Origin: Paucibacter sediminis
Lineage (GTDB): Bacteria > Pseudomonadota > Gammaproteobacteria > Burkholderiales > Burkholderiaceae_C
Length of the DNA stretch: 64,000 nt
Reading direction: 5' to 3'
Assembly (NCBI RefSeq): GCF_030254645.1
Contig: NZ_CP116346.1
Location: 1,158,001 to 1,222,000, forward strand
Positions 30,899 to 40,171 of the stretch are shown here, piece by piece. Both the position numbers and the translations under genes were made by a program. The notes under the pieces were generated by a model. The model had not been told where the DNA came from, searched no databases, and was given only the letters and a program-made list of their open reading frames with translations. How positions within the stretch are numbered: position 1 is the first letter of the stretch; each line of letters opens with the position of its first letter.

Positions 30899-32611
30899 TC
30901 AGTCCAGCACCACCTCGGTCCTGACCGTTCCGGCGCGCTCGGCGCTGGCCGTCAGCGCCAGGCGCGTGCCCTTGGGCGCGCGCACCACCCACTCGCCCAC
31001 GGCGCGATCCGCGGTGACCTCGCGGCTGGGCAGGAAGGCATGCTGCGACTGCTTGGGCGCATGACCCTCCAGTTGCGGGCCCTCCATGCGCTCCTTGCCA
31101 CTCACCAGGCTGATCTCGGGGTTCAGGAGCGGATCGGGCAGGTGGATGTGGAACATCACGCCGCGCACCGTCTTGCGCTCCAGCGCGCGCTTGGTCACGT
31201 AGGCGGGCAGGTAGCCGCTGTTGGAGACCGCCAGGCGCACGCGCCAGGTGTCGGGGCCAAGCGCGCGCACCTCGGTGCGCAGCAACTCCAGCTTGGGCAG
31301 CGAGAGCGCGATCTGGTTCATCCAGGCCGGGAAGCGCGCCGCCTCGCGCTCGCGCAGATGCGGCGGCGGGTTGCGCCAGAAGTTCATCTTGTCCCAGCCG
31401 CCGATCTCCACCGCGCCGAGCTGCGGATGCTGAAAGGGCTGCCAGTCCACATGGGCCTGGCCGCCGCATTGCTCGTCGCTCCACTTGAGCAGCTTGAGAT
31501 CGTCCTCCACCGGATGCTCGCGGTACCAGTCGATCCACTTGTAGCCCTCGATGCCGGCGGCCTTGTTGGGCGACCAGATCTCCACCACCCAGAACAGCGC
31601 GCCCAGGTGCTCGTAGACCCAGTCCTGCGTGCCGCTGATGATGTCCTTGGGGTGGTACTTGAAGTCGTGCCAGATGCTGATGGCCGGGTAGCCGGTGTGC
31701 TTCTCGCCCAGGGCCGAGAACTGCTTGTAGCTCCACAGGTCCTCGGGAATCATGTCGTCGTCGCTCTGCGAGCCCATCGGCCGCAGGATCACGCCGCTGT
31801 GGGTGTGATAGCTGATGGCCGCGCCGATATTCGGGTGGGCGACGATGAAGTCCACCATGGCCCGCACCTCGGGCTCGCTGGTCGGGTAGGGTCCGGCGCC
31901 GAGCTGCTTGTATTCCTGCCGCCATTCGCTGGGGAAGTTGCGGTTCAGGTCCAGGCCCTCGCGATCGGGGTTGATCGTCACGGTGAGGCCGTCGTGGTGC
32001 TTGATGAAGCCCTCGGGGATCAGGCGGTAGTACTCGCCGCCGAACTCGCCCGGCTCGCGTGCCACCATCAGGCGCGGGTCGCCGGCATGCTTCTTGTAGC
32101 CGCCATGGGGGTCGGGCACGCGCATCGTGAGGATGCGGCCATCACCGTCCACGTCCTCGATATTGAGGCCGTCCACCGGCTCCTCGTCATAGGGGTAGCG
32201 GCGCGTTGACGAGCGGATGTGGCGCGGCCGGTCCGCCAGCGCCAGCTCCGCGCCATCGGGGTTCAGGCGCGGCACCATATAGATCACGCGCGTGTCCAGC
32301 AGCTGCGTCACCTGCGGCTCCAGGCCGTACTTGTTCAGCAGGTCGTTGAGGTAGAACAGGCAGGCGGTGCTGGCGCTGAGCTCGGCGGCGTGGATATTGC
32401 CGTCCAGCCAGAAGGCCGGCTTGTCGACGTCGGCGCCGGTGGCGGTGTTGGTGAGCACCAGCACCCAGATGTCGCGCCCCTCGTGGCTCTTGCCGATGGA
32501 GCGCACCGAGACCAGGTTGGGCCGCGCCTCCGCATAGGCGAACAGCAGCTCGGTCAGGGCATCGTAGCGGTAGAACTCGTCGAAGCGCGGAGATGGAAGA
32601 GCAGCAGCCAT
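30899..32611 (-). CDS. M14 family zinc carboxypeptidase
   Basis: A 570-residue protein. The peptidase M14 domain fills about residues 10-400: zinc ligands His74 and Glu77 in GNIHAAE, the RLNPDG loop, the substrate-binding DLNRNFP at 221-227, the third zinc ligand His269 in SYHTHSG, and catalytic Glu344 in VVEIWSP. The C-terminal region (about 440-570) looks like a beta-rich accessory domain. No signal peptide is seen with the start MAAALPSPRFDEFYRYD at 32611, so it may act in the cytosol. The likely action is release of C-terminal amino acids from peptides. Confidence 0.9.
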   Translation of the reverse strand: MAAALPSPRFDEFYRYDALTELLFAYAEARPNLVSVRSIGKSHEGRDIWVLVLTNTATGADVDKPAFWLDGNIHAAELSASTACLFYLNDLLNKYGLEPQVTQLLDTRVIYMVPRLNPDGAELALADRPRHIRSSTRRYPYDEEPVDGLNIEDVDGDGRILTMRVPDPHGGYKKHAGDPRLMVAREPGEFGGEYYRLIPEGFIKHHDGLTVTINPDREGLDLNRNFPSEWRQEYKQLGAGPYPTSEPEVRAMVDFIVAHPNIGAAISYHTHSGVILRPMGSQSDDDMIPEDLWSYKQFSALGEKHTGYPAISIWHDFKYHPKDIISGTQDWVYEHLGALFWVVEIWSPNKAAGIEGYKWIDWYREHPVEDDLKLLKWSDEQCGGQAHVDWQPFQHPQLGAVEIGGWDKMNFWRNPPPHLREREAARFPAWMNQIALSLPKLELLRTEVRALGPDTWRVRLAVSNSGYLPAYVTKRALERKTVRGVMFHIHLPDPLLNPEISLVSGKERMEGPQLEGHAPKQSQHAFLPSREVTADRAVGEWVVRAPKGTRLALTASAERAGTVRTEVVLD

Positions 32612-32708
32612 GTCGGAACCATTGGATGTCGGGATGGCGCCGATTGTGAGCCCGGAAGGCGGCTTGCGCACCCCGGGCTGGCCCTTGCCGTGCGCAGCGC
32701 GGCAACGC

Positions 32709-33464
32709 TCACTGGCCCTTGAAGAGCGACTGGAACTGGCGCGACACCGGCAGCCGCTCCTCGCGCCCCTTGAGCGTGAGCTGCATGCTGTTCTCGTCCA
32801 CCCGCAGCGCGCTGGCGATGTGGCGGCTGTTCACCAGCACCGAGCGGTGCACCTGCCAGAACTGCGCGCCATCCAAGGTGGCCAGCAATTCCTTCAGCGG
32901 CGTGCGTATCAGCGCCTCGCCACCCTCGAACACCACGCGGGTGTAGCGGCTGTCGCTCTCGAAATAGATCACCTCCTCGGGCGCGATCAGCTTGATCTCG
33001 CGGCCCAGGCTGGCCTGGATGGGGCGGGCCGGCGGGCGCTGCACCGCGGGCAGCAGCTGCTGCAGCAGGGCCTGCATGGCCTGTGCGCTCGGTTGCGCCG
33101 CGGCCTGCCGATTGCGCAGGCGCGCCACCGTCTGCGCCAGGCGGGCGTCGTCCACCGGCTTGAGCACATAGTCGATCGCGCCGGCCTCGAAGGCGGTGAG
33201 CGCGTGGTCGCCATAGGCGGTGACGAACACCAGCTGCGGCGGCTCGCTCAAGCGCGCCAGGCGCTGCGCCACGTCCAGGCCGGTGAGGCCGGGCATGCGG
33301 ATATCAAGGAAGCAGATGTCGGGCTCCAGCGCCAGCGCATCGTCCCAGGCGTCGATGCCGTTCTCGCTGCGCGCCACGATCTGCAGCTCGGGCCACAGGC
33401 GCGCCAGCGCGGCCGCCAGCTGTTCGCGCGGGCCTTCCTCGTCGTCGGCAATCAGGGCTCTCAT
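32709..33464 (-). CDS. LytTR family response regulator (AlgR/LytR type)
   Basis: A 251-residue regulator. The receiver domain (1-120) has D7-D8, phospho-acceptor Asp54 in CFLDIRMPG and Lys in VLKPVDD. The LytTR DNA-binding domain (about 150-248) contains IKLIAPEEVIYFESDSRYTRVVFEGGEALIRTPLKEL and FWQVHRSVLVNSRHI. The start overlaps the kinase gene stop by four bases, so the two form a two-component system. AlgR-like regulators often control cell-surface genes; the target here is not known. Confidence 0.93.
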   Translation of the reverse strand: MRALIADDEEGPREQLAAALARLWPELQIVARSENGIDAWDDALALEPDICFLDIRMPGLTGLDVAQRLARLSEPPQLVFVTAYGDHALTAFEAGAIDYVLKPVDDARLAQTVARLRNRQAAAQPSAQAMQALLQQLLPAVQRPPARPIQASLGREIKLIAPEEVIYFESDSRYTRVVFEGGEALIRTPLKELLATLDGAQFWQVHRSVLVNSRHIASALRVDENSMQLTLKGREERLPVSRQFQSLFKGQ

Positions 33465-34540
33465 GGACGCTGTTCTCCCTCGTCATGGATGGTGATGCGG
33501 GCCAGGCAGCCCGGCTCCTGCGCCAGCAGCTGCAGGCTGGCGCGCGCGCCATAGAGTTGCTGCAGGCGCTCGCGGGTGTTGGTCAGGCCCAGGCCGTCGT
33601 CGCTTGCCGTCTCGGCGCACAGGCCGGCACCGTCGTCCTGCACCTCCAGGCGCAGCGCCGCGCCCTCGCGGTAGGCGCGCACATCGATGCGGCCGCCGCG
33701 CAGCGCCGGTTCGATGCCATGGCCGATGGCGTTTTCCACCAGGGTCAGCAGGGCGCCGGGCGGCAGGGTCAGGTCTTGCAGCTCCGGCGCCGCCTCGATC
33801 CGCCAAGCGAGGCGCGCACCCAGGCGCGCCTGCATCACTTCCAGATAGCTGGCGACGATCTGCAGCTCCTGGCCGAGCGGCAGGCTTTCATGCTCAAACA
33901 TCGGCAGGGTGGCGCGCAGATAGCGGGTGAAGGAGCGCAGCATGCCGGCGGCACGGCTGTCCTGGGTGTCGACCCAATGCTGCAGCGACGCCAGGGTGTT
34001 GAAGAGGAAGTGCGGCTGGATCTGCGCGGTGGCGAGGCGCCGTGCCAGGCGCTGGCTGGCCTCCTGGTCGGCCAGCTCGCGCAGGCGCGCCTCGATCTGC
34101 TGCACCCGGTAGAGCGTGAGGAACCACCAGGCGCTGAGCACCAGGGTGATGCCGGCCACCAGGACGGGCGCGGCGAACCTGAGCATCTCCTTGCCATGCA
34201 CCTTGGCCAACCCAAAGATCAGCACAAGGCTCACCAGCACCGCCCCCCAGGAGGCCAGGTTCAGGTTCTTGCGGGTGGGCTGGCGCCAGAGCCAGCGCGC
34301 CGTCAGCAGGCTGGCCACGCTCATGCACAGGGAGGCCAGCAGCACCCACAGGCCCAGGCCCCTGGGCAGTTCGTTGTAGAACACCGCGGCCAGGATCAGC
34401 GTATTGCTGTAGACGTAGTGGTCGATGCCCCTGGGCCAGGGCTGCGCACCGGCCTGGCGCAGCTCCAGCGCCGAGAAGCGGCGGCGCGGCCCGGGGCAGA
34501 TCCATTGGGTCCAGTCGAGGGTGTCGGGGCGGTGCGTCAT
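33461..34540 (-). CDS. LytS-like sensor histidine kinase (His_kinase / HATPase_c_5 type)
   Basis: A 359-residue membrane kinase. About four transmembrane helices lie between residues 46 and 142, with no large external domain. The His kinase motif is TAQIQPHFLFNTLASLQHWV with His177. The C-terminal ATPase has TLVENAIGHGIEPALRGG (N box) and LEVQDDGAGL. It is translationally coupled to the LytTR regulator. The signal is probably sensed in or at the membrane. A 13-residue tract near the start (WTQWICPGPRRRF) precedes the first helix. Confidence 0.9.
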   Translation of the reverse strand: MTHRPDTLDWTQWICPGPRRRFSALELRQAGAQPWPRGIDHYVYSNTLILAAVFYNELPRGLGLWVLLASLCMSVASLLTARWLWRQPTRKNLNLASWGAVLVSLVLIFGLAKVHGKEMLRFAAPVLVAGITLVLSAWWFLTLYRVQQIEARLRELADQEASQRLARRLATAQIQPHFLFNTLASLQHWVDTQDSRAAGMLRSFTRYLRATLPMFEHESLPLGQELQIVASYLEVMQARLGARLAWRIEAAPELQDLTLPPGALLTLVENAIGHGIEPALRGGRIDVRAYREGAALRLEVQDDGAGLCAETASDDGLGLTNTRERLQQLYGARASLQLLAQEPGCLARITIHDEGEQRP

Positions 34541-34622
34541 GGCGCGAGTCTAGGTTCCACCGCAAGGCCCCAAGACCTTGCTGCGGCGAATGGCGCCAAC
34601 AGGCGATGAACGGCCGGCAGCT

Positions 34623-35378
34623 TCAGGCGAACAGCTCGCCGCCCACAAACACCTTGAGCTCGCCGGGGGCCATGGCCACCCAGGGCTCGCCGCGCGTGAG
34701 CGGCTCGGTGGCGATCACCGCGACGCGGTCTTCGGCCGTGGTGTGCTCGGAGAAGTCCACGCTCAGGTCCTCATCCTGCAGGTGCACGCGGCCGAACGGG
34801 TGGCGGCGCAGCAGATAGTGCAGATGCGTGCTGCCATGCGCCCACAGCGCCTGGCCGTTGGAGAGCAGCATATTGAAGGTGCCATAGCGGTTCAGCTGCG
34901 GCATCAGCTCGCGCAGCGTGTGGCTCAGCTCGGTAACGCTGGGCACATCGCAATGCGCCTTGGCGAGCTCCTGCATCAACCAGCAGAAGGCGCGCTCGCT
35001 GTCGGTCTGGCCCACCGGCCGGAACGCGCCATGCAGACGTGGCGCAAAGTCTTTCAGATTGCCGTTGTGCGCGAACACCCAGTAGCGCCCCCACAGCTCG
35101 CGCACAAAGGGGTGGGTGTTCTCCAGCGCCACCTGGCCCTGCGTGGCCTTGCGGATATGGGCGATCACGTTGTCGCTCTTGATCGGATAGTCCTGCACCA
35201 GCTTGGCCAGGGGCGAGACGCGCGCGCTGTGGTGATCGACGAAATGGCGCAGGCCGCGGCCCTCGAAGAAGGCGATGCCGAAGCCGTCCTTGTGCTCGTC
35301 GGCACGCTGCGCCAGGCCGGTGAAGCTGAACATCACGTCGGTTGGCAGCTTGGCATTCATACCGAGCAATTGGCACAT
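34623..35378 (-). CDS. Class II glutamine amidotransferase (YafJ-like)
   Basis: A 251-residue protein beginning M-C-Q-L-L-G, so Cys2 becomes the N-terminal nucleophile after Met removal, as in Ntn-type glutaminase domains. Further landmarks are HKDGFGIAFF, SDNVIAHIRKATQG, ENTHPF, FAHNGNL and QTDSERAF. These match E. coli YafJ, whose physiological acceptor is unknown. There is no synthase domain. It starts 3 bases after the stop of the FAD oxidoreductase and should share its mRNA. Confidence 0.9.
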   Translation of the reverse strand: MCQLLGMNAKLPTDVMFSFTGLAQRADEHKDGFGIAFFEGRGLRHFVDHHSARVSPLAKLVQDYPIKSDNVIAHIRKATQGQVALENTHPFVRELWGRYWVFAHNGNLKDFAPRLHGAFRPVGQTDSERAFCWLMQELAKAHCDVPSVTELSHTLRELMPQLNRYGTFNMLLSNGQALWAHGSTHLHYLLRRHPFGRVHLQDEDLSVDFSEHTTAEDRVAVIATEPLTRGEPWVAMAPGELKVFVGGELFA

Positions 35379-35381
35379 GGT

Positions 35382-36623
35382 CTATTCCAGGAAGAGGCGC
35401 GAGAAGCCCTTCAGGCTGATCAGGTTGCCCGGGTTGCTGGTCTCGCGCAACACCCCACTCATGCGCTGCAGCAGGCGCGGGCTGCGCTGGGCGCGCCAGA
35501 TCAGCAGATCGGCCAGCCAAGGCATGGCGTTCACCTTGTTGGCACGCTGGTAGAGATCGAACTTGGGCTTGAGCGCACGCAGGCTCTGCTCATAGGCGGC
35601 GCGCACCGCCGCATCGTCGCTGTGCTGGCGGCGCCCCTGCAGCAGCGCCTCGGCCGCCAGCATGCCGGTCTCCATCGCCTTGCCGATGCCCTCGCCGGTG
35701 AAGCTGTAGGTGGAGCCGGCCGCCTCGCCGGTGACCAGCAGGCCCGGGCGCGACCAGCGCGCGCCGTCCAGCGTGCAGCGCAGCGGCGCACCCTTGAGTT
35801 CGCCCACCAGCTCGCCCTCGCGCATCAGCGCCGCGGCGGGTTCGTAATGCTCGACAAAGGCGTCGAAGATGGCGCGCAGATTGAGTTCCTTCTTGGCGCC
35901 CTTGCCGCCCACGGCGCTGTGGCTGTCGGTCACGCCCACGCCGATGTTGAAAGTGGCATTGGGGGCCGGGAAGATCCAGCCGTAGCCGGGCCGCACCGCC
36001 TTGCTCCACACCACCTCCATGGCCTTGATGCGGCCCACCATCGAGGGCGCGCGCACATAGCCGCGCAGCGCCACGCCGCTGGGCGTGTGGCGTTCGCACA
36101 TGCCGGCGGCGCTCAGGGCCTTGGGCACGGCGCCGGTGGCCAGCAGCACCCAGTCGGCCTGCAGCTCATGCTGCACGCCGTCCTTGCCGACGAGCGCACC
36201 GCAGACGCGCCCCTGGCCATCTTCCAGCGGCTTCTCGAAGCGCGCCGGCGCGATGAAACGGGCACCGGCGTCCTGGGCCGCCTGGCACAGCAACTCGTCG
36301 AGCTCGCGGCGCGGCAGCACCGCCAGCTCGCCCGGCACATCGATGCGGGTGCCGCGCGGGCCGATGCAACCCACATGGGCCACGGGCTCGGCACGCGCCA
36401 TCACCTGGCCCAGCAGGCCCAGGCGCTGCAGGGCCGCATGGGCATCGGGGATCAGGCCATCGCCGCAGATCTTGTCGCGCCCCTGGGGCTGCTGATCGAG
36501 CAGCACCACGTCCACGCCGGCACGCGCCAGCACACGCGCCGCGGCGCTGCCGGCCGGGCCCGCGCCCACCACCAGCACCTCGCATCGCTGCGGCATTGGC
36601 GCCGCAGCCAGGGGTTCAGACAT
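35382..36623 (-). CDS. Geranylgeranyl reductase family FAD-dependent oxidoreductase
   Basis: A 413-residue flavoprotein. The dinucleotide-binding motif is VLVVGAGPAGSAAARVLARAG (about 16-36), followed by DKICGDGLIP, RRELDELL and the second FAD motif VTGEAAGSTYSFTGEGIGKAMETG (about 295-320). These are the marks of the geranylgeranyl reductase/halogenase-like group. Relatives reduce isoprenoid double bonds (ChlP/BchP, archaeal lipids); no pigment or isoprenoid gene is nearby, so the substrate is open. It is the first gene of a two-gene unit with the YafJ-like protein. A palindrome resembling an FNR/ANR box lies 50 bases upstream. Confidence 0.85.
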   Translation of the reverse strand: MSEPLAAAPMPQRCEVLVVGAGPAGSAAARVLARAGVDVVLLDQQPQGRDKICGDGLIPDAHAALQRLGLLGQVMARAEPVAHVGCIGPRGTRIDVPGELAVLPRRELDELLCQAAQDAGARFIAPARFEKPLEDGQGRVCGALVGKDGVQHELQADWVLLATGAVPKALSAAGMCERHTPSGVALRGYVRAPSMVGRIKAMEVVWSKAVRPGYGWIFPAPNATFNIGVGVTDSHSAVGGKGAKKELNLRAIFDAFVEHYEPAAALMREGELVGELKGAPLRCTLDGARWSRPGLLVTGEAAGSTYSFTGEGIGKAMETGMLAAEALLQGRRQHSDDAAVRAAYEQSLRALKPKFDLYQRANKVNAMPWLADLLIWRAQRSPRLLQRMSGVLRETSNPGNLISLKGFSRLFLE

Positions 36624-36672
36624 GCTTGTTCTCTCCTATTGAGTTGGGCACATTTTAGGGACGGCGGCGGTA

Positions 36673-36686
36673 TTGACCGGAATCAA
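36673..36686. promoter_or_regulatory. FNR/ANR-like box between the reductase and the DksA-like gene
   Basis: TTGACCGGAATCAA matches the FNR/CRP-family dyad TTGAT-N4-ATCAA with one mismatch. It lies 50 bases from the oxidoreductase start on the minus strand and 52 bases from the DksA-like start on the plus strand. A centre at -41.5 would place a plus-strand transcription start near 36721. No strong -10 element is obvious, so oxygen control is only a suggestion. Confidence 0.4.
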
Positions 36687-36737
36687 ATCTCCGCCGGCGG
36701 CGCGGTGCGAGCATGATCAAAGCTTAGGAGAAGCCTC

Positions 36738-37136
36738 ATGACCCAAGACCTGACCCCCGGCCAGCATGCGCAGCTGGAGATGCTGCTGGTGCAGCGCCAG
36801 CAGGAGTTGGAGCGCAGCCTGCACGGCCAGCTGGGCGAGCAATCGCGCGCCGAGCATGCGCGCGAGCTGCTGCTGCAGGACGGCGACGACGAGCCCGCCC
36901 GCGACGCCGACCGCGAGGTGGACCTGGCGCGCAGCGACCGCCATCTGGACGAGCTGCGCCAGGTCAACGAGGCCTTGCAGCGCCTGCGCGGCCAGGGCTA
37001 TGGCCTGTGCAGCGATTGCGGTGAGGCGATCGCCTTCGATCGCCTGCAGCGCCAGCCCGAGGCGCTGCGCTGCCTGGACTGCCAGCGCCGCCTTGAGCGT
37101 GCGCAGGGGGACCCCAGCGCGCACCATCGCATCTGA
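36738..37136 (+). CDS. DksA/TraR family C4 zinc-finger protein
   Basis: A 132-residue protein. An N-terminal coiled-coil helix pair (about 8-85) ends in a zinc finger with Cys91, Cys94, Cys112 and Cys115 (G-L-C-S-D-C ... R-C-L-D-C). The length is shorter than true DksA (about 150), and the coiled-coil tip lacks an obvious D-x-x-D-x-A signature, so it is better seen as a DksA-like paralogue. It may bind RNA polymerase in the secondary channel. The ribosome-binding site TAGGAGAA lies eight bases before the ATG. Confidence 0.85.
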   Translation: MTQDLTPGQHAQLEMLLVQRQQELERSLHGQLGEQSRAEHARELLLQDGDDEPARDADREVDLARSDRHLDELRQVNEALQRLRGQGYGLCSDCGEAIAFDRLQRQPEALRCLDCQRRLERAQGDPSAHHRI

Positions 37137-37166
37137 TCCAGGCGAGCGCCACACGCGCCGCGCCAT

Positions 37167-37196
37167 GAAAAAAGGGGCCGCTTGCGCGGCCCCTTT
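37167..37196 (-). terminator. Intrinsic terminator for the TonB receptor gene
   Basis: AAAGGGGCCGC (37171-37181) pairs with GCGGCCCCTTT (37186-37196) around a 4-base loop. Read on the minus strand the stem is followed by a run of six T residues, so it should end the receptor mRNA coming from 37215. On the plus strand it has only a short T run after the DksA-like gene and may work in both directions. Confidence 0.85.
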
Positions 37197-37214
37197 GCAC
37201 TGGGTGGCTAGAAC

Positions 37215-39980
37215 TTAGAAGTTGTAGCTGCCGGTGACGTACACCATGCGCATCATCGGATCGGCATAGCGCGGATCGTAGCCAACCTGGTGGCCCGAGG
37301 AGTCACGCAGGGTGAACGGCGGCTTGGAGTTGAACAGGTTGTTCACGCCCAGACGCAGTTCCAGATCCTTGTTGTACTTGTAGCTGCCTTGCCAATCCAC
37401 GGTGGCGTAACGCGGCACCACGACCGAGACCGTGGTGTTCTTGTTGGTGGCCACATCACGCACGGTGGCGGTGATGTCCTGGTAGCCCGAACGAGCCTTC
37501 AGGGTCAGGGTGTTGGTGAAGGCACCGGTTTCCAGCTTGGCGGTGGCGCGCACGATGTTGCGGAAGGTCACTGCCGCGTTCTCGCCGTACTTGCCCAGGC
37601 TGTCGGTGAAGTCGTTGTCCGTGCCAGGACGGGTGTACGACGACTCGATCATGTAGGTGCCGGTCAGGCCAACGGTCAGACGGCCAGCGCCCGTGTTGAA
37701 ACGCGTCACCACGTCCCAGTCGATACCCGAGGTCTTGGCCTTGCCGATATTGATCGACAGGCTCTTGAACGCGTAGTAAGCCTGGGGCTCGGCCGGCGTC
37801 CTGAAGGTGGTGAACAGCTCCTTGTACTTCTGCGGATCGGCAAAAGCCTGGTTGGCCGACACACCGCTGACGGCGTCGCTGATGTCGACGCGCCAGTAGT
37901 CGGCACCGATACCGAAGTCGTTGCTGGGCTCGAAGCGGATACCGACCGTGCCTTGCTTGGAGCGCTCGGGCTTCAGGTTGGCGTTGCCACCGGCGAGCTG
38001 GCTGTACTGGGTCTTGTCAGCCGGCTTGCAGGCGTCGGTGCCGGGGAAGGGGCAGGCGTAGTTGGCTGCGGTCACGCCGTTGGCCACCAGCGGCGCCGAG
38101 ATGTCCAGCATCGCCGGTGCCTTGAAGCCGGTGCCGTAGGAGCCGCGCAGCAGCACGGCGTTGGAGACCTGGTAACGCGCCGACACCTTGTAGGTCACCT
38201 TGCTGGCCTTGTCGCCCACCGTGCTGTTGTTGACGGCGTCGGTGATCTTGCCGATCGAGTCATAGCGCAGCGCGCCGGTCAGCTCCAGATCCTTCACCAC
38301 GGGCACCAGCAATTCGGTGAACAGGCCCATGTTGTCGCGCTTCACGTCGTAAGGCGTGGGCGCGTTGAAGTTGTAGATCTCACCGTTCACGGCAGCGGCC
38401 GAAGGCGTCTGCTTGTACTGGTAGTTGCGGAAGTCGCCGCCCAGACCCATGCTGACGGCGCCGGCCGGCAGCTTGAAGATCTCGCCAGAGGCGCGCACGT
38501 CCGCGGCCTTCATGGTGGTGGTGGCGGTGCGGATGGTGCCGTTGAAGATCGAGTTGGCGATCAGCGACTGGGCCGCGGCGGTCTGGTTGCCGGACGGCAC
38601 GAAGGGGTCGATCGACACATTCTTGATGATGTCGGTGAACTCCTTGGTCTTGAAATAGCCGCCAACGTACTTCTCGTCGATGGCGTTCTGCGACCAGGTC
38701 ACGGCACCGTTCACCGTCCAGTTGCCCAGGTCCACGTCGGCGCCCAGCACCAGGTGCTTGGAGTCGGTGACGGTCTGCGAATCGCGCGTACCGAAGTCGG
38801 TGGCGCGGTAGGCGGCGCTGACCGTGTTGACGTGCGCAATCTGGTTGGCCGTCAGGTAGGGGGCGACGTACTTGGTGAACAGCGAGGACGAGACCGGGAT
38901 GGCCACGGGCACGGGGTTCGGCGCGATACGTGCGATCAGGTCGATGCGCGAGTAGGCGGCGTCGGTGAACAGGTTCACCTTGTCGCTGACCTTCAGGTTG
39001 CCGGCCAGGAACAGCGAGTCGCGCTTGAACTCGGGCACGATGTCGATCGTGCTGACGAAGTCGAATGCGCACATCTCGGTCACCGAGGTGGCGCTGGCCG
39101 AGTTGTTCAGGCTGTAGTAGTTGTTAGGCGCGCACTTGTTGCCGTTCGCCTTGTAGTAAGGGTTGAACGAGTAGTTCGCCAGCTTGGAGCTGGCGGGCTC
39201 GCCGGCCAGGGTCTTGAACGTGACCTGCGCATTGGCCGGATCGGCCGAGGTGCTGGTGCGGTCGTAGATGTAGTTCTTGCCGTTCCACTCGAACGGCACC
39301 CAGGCCGACTTGGCGAAATCGCGGTCGCCGGACTTCATCTGCTTCTGCTCGTCGTGGCGATAGGTGGCCACGAGGTTGAAGCCCTGCTTGTCGATATCGC
39401 CCACGCCATAGGTGACGCTGGCATTGGCCGAGGCGCCGCCGCCTTCCAGCGGGGCATTGGCCTGCACCGTGACGTTGCCGCCTTGGCTGTTGCGCTTCAG
39501 CACGAAGTTCACCACGCCGGCGATGGCGTCCGAGCCGTACAGGGCCGAGGCGCCGTCGGTCAGCACTTCCACGCGCTCGATGGCGCTCATCGGGATGGCG
39601 TTCAGGTTGATGGTGGAGCCCGAGCCGGTCGGTGCGATACGGCGGCCGTTCAGCAGCACCAGGGTGTAGGAACCGCCGATGTCATGGATGGAAGCGGTGG
39701 CGATACCACCCGAGTTGGTGCCGATGGCGATATCGGCAACCTGGAAGCCCTGCATCGAAGGCAGCTTCTGGATCACTTCGGCCACGCTGGTCGCACCCGA
39801 AGCGCGGATCTGCTCGGCGCCAATGATCTGGACCGGCAGTGCGCCTTCGCTGGCGATGCGCTTGATGCTCGAACCCGTGATCTCGATACGCTCAAGCTGG
39901 TTTTGTGCCTGGGCCGACATGGTGCCCATGGCTGCGATGACGGCGGCGCCGATCACGCTGAATTTGTAAGTCCTCGACAT
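37215..39980 (-). CDS. TonB-dependent outer membrane receptor
   Basis: A 921-residue outer membrane protein. The signal peptide is about 1-25 (ends SAQA). A TonB-box-like segment LERIEITGSSIKR follows. The plug domain (about 40-165) has PVQIIGAEQIRASGATSVAEVIQKLPS and the conserved end DGASALYGSDAIAGVVNFVLK. The long beta-barrel ends in FNSKPPF ... VYVTGSYNF with a terminal Phe for barrel assembly. The long plug signature without a siderophore-type N-terminal extension resembles receptors for oligosaccharides or peptides. No transport or hydrolase partner is adjacent, so the substrate is not assignable. It has its own terminator at 37167-37196. Confidence 0.93.
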   Translation of the reverse strand: MSRTYKFSVIGAAVIAAMGTMSAQAQNQLERIEITGSSIKRIASEGALPVQIIGAEQIRASGATSVAEVIQKLPSMQGFQVADIAIGTNSGGIATASIHDIGGSYTLVLLNGRRIAPTGSGSTINLNAIPMSAIERVEVLTDGASALYGSDAIAGVVNFVLKRNSQGGNVTVQANAPLEGGGASANASVTYGVGDIDKQGFNLVATYRHDEQKQMKSGDRDFAKSAWVPFEWNGKNYIYDRTSTSADPANAQVTFKTLAGEPASSKLANYSFNPYYKANGNKCAPNNYYSLNNSASATSVTEMCAFDFVSTIDIVPEFKRDSLFLAGNLKVSDKVNLFTDAAYSRIDLIARIAPNPVPVAIPVSSSLFTKYVAPYLTANQIAHVNTVSAAYRATDFGTRDSQTVTDSKHLVLGADVDLGNWTVNGAVTWSQNAIDEKYVGGYFKTKEFTDIIKNVSIDPFVPSGNQTAAAQSLIANSIFNGTIRTATTTMKAADVRASGEIFKLPAGAVSMGLGGDFRNYQYKQTPSAAAVNGEIYNFNAPTPYDVKRDNMGLFTELLVPVVKDLELTGALRYDSIGKITDAVNNSTVGDKASKVTYKVSARYQVSNAVLLRGSYGTGFKAPAMLDISAPLVANGVTAANYACPFPGTDACKPADKTQYSQLAGGNANLKPERSKQGTVGIRFEPSNDFGIGADYWRVDISDAVSGVSANQAFADPQKYKELFTTFRTPAEPQAYYAFKSLSINIGKAKTSGIDWDVVTRFNTGAGRLTVGLTGTYMIESSYTRPGTDNDFTDSLGKYGENAAVTFRNIVRATAKLETGAFTNTLTLKARSGYQDITATVRDVATNKNTTVSVVVPRYATVDWQGSYKYNKDLELRLGVNNLFNSKPPFTLRDSSGHQVGYDPRYADPMMRMVYVTGSYNF

Positions 39981-40081
39981 GAAGTCCCTCTGAGGTGGTG
40001 GCCCAATAAAACCACTGCGCCCGACCTCTCCCTTGTGGGAAGACGCACTGGGCGCAGCAGCAAATACGTATACAAACTTTA

Positions 40082-40101
40082 ACGTTTGGCTTTACGTTTG
40101 G
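40082..40101 (-). promoter_or_regulatory. Direct repeats upstream of the TonB receptor gene
   Basis: CCAAACGT occurs twice on the minus strand with a 12-base period (40094-40101 and 40082-40089), followed by the A/T-rich stretch TTAAAGTTTGTATACGTATTTG. This 191-base gap is the A/T-rich island before the receptor gene. The repeats may be an activator or repressor site; no clear -35/-10 pair can be assigned. Confidence 0.3.
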
Positions 40102-40171
40102 GCATAGAGGGGGACCCTGTTGGGTCCGTGCAACGCATTTGACAAGTGCCGAACTACACGCTCCTGCGCGC

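Noticed and set aside
35382-36623. Bacteriochlorophyll geranylgeranyl reductase (BchP) and a photosynthesis remnant
   Set aside because: The family fits, but no pigment, carotenoid or reaction-centre gene is nearby, so BchP cannot be claimed.
40112-40127. Terminator for malate synthase
   Set aside because: A perfect 6-bp stem with a 4-base loop is present 45 bases after the stop, but it is short and no T tract follows, so it is only mentioned with the gene.
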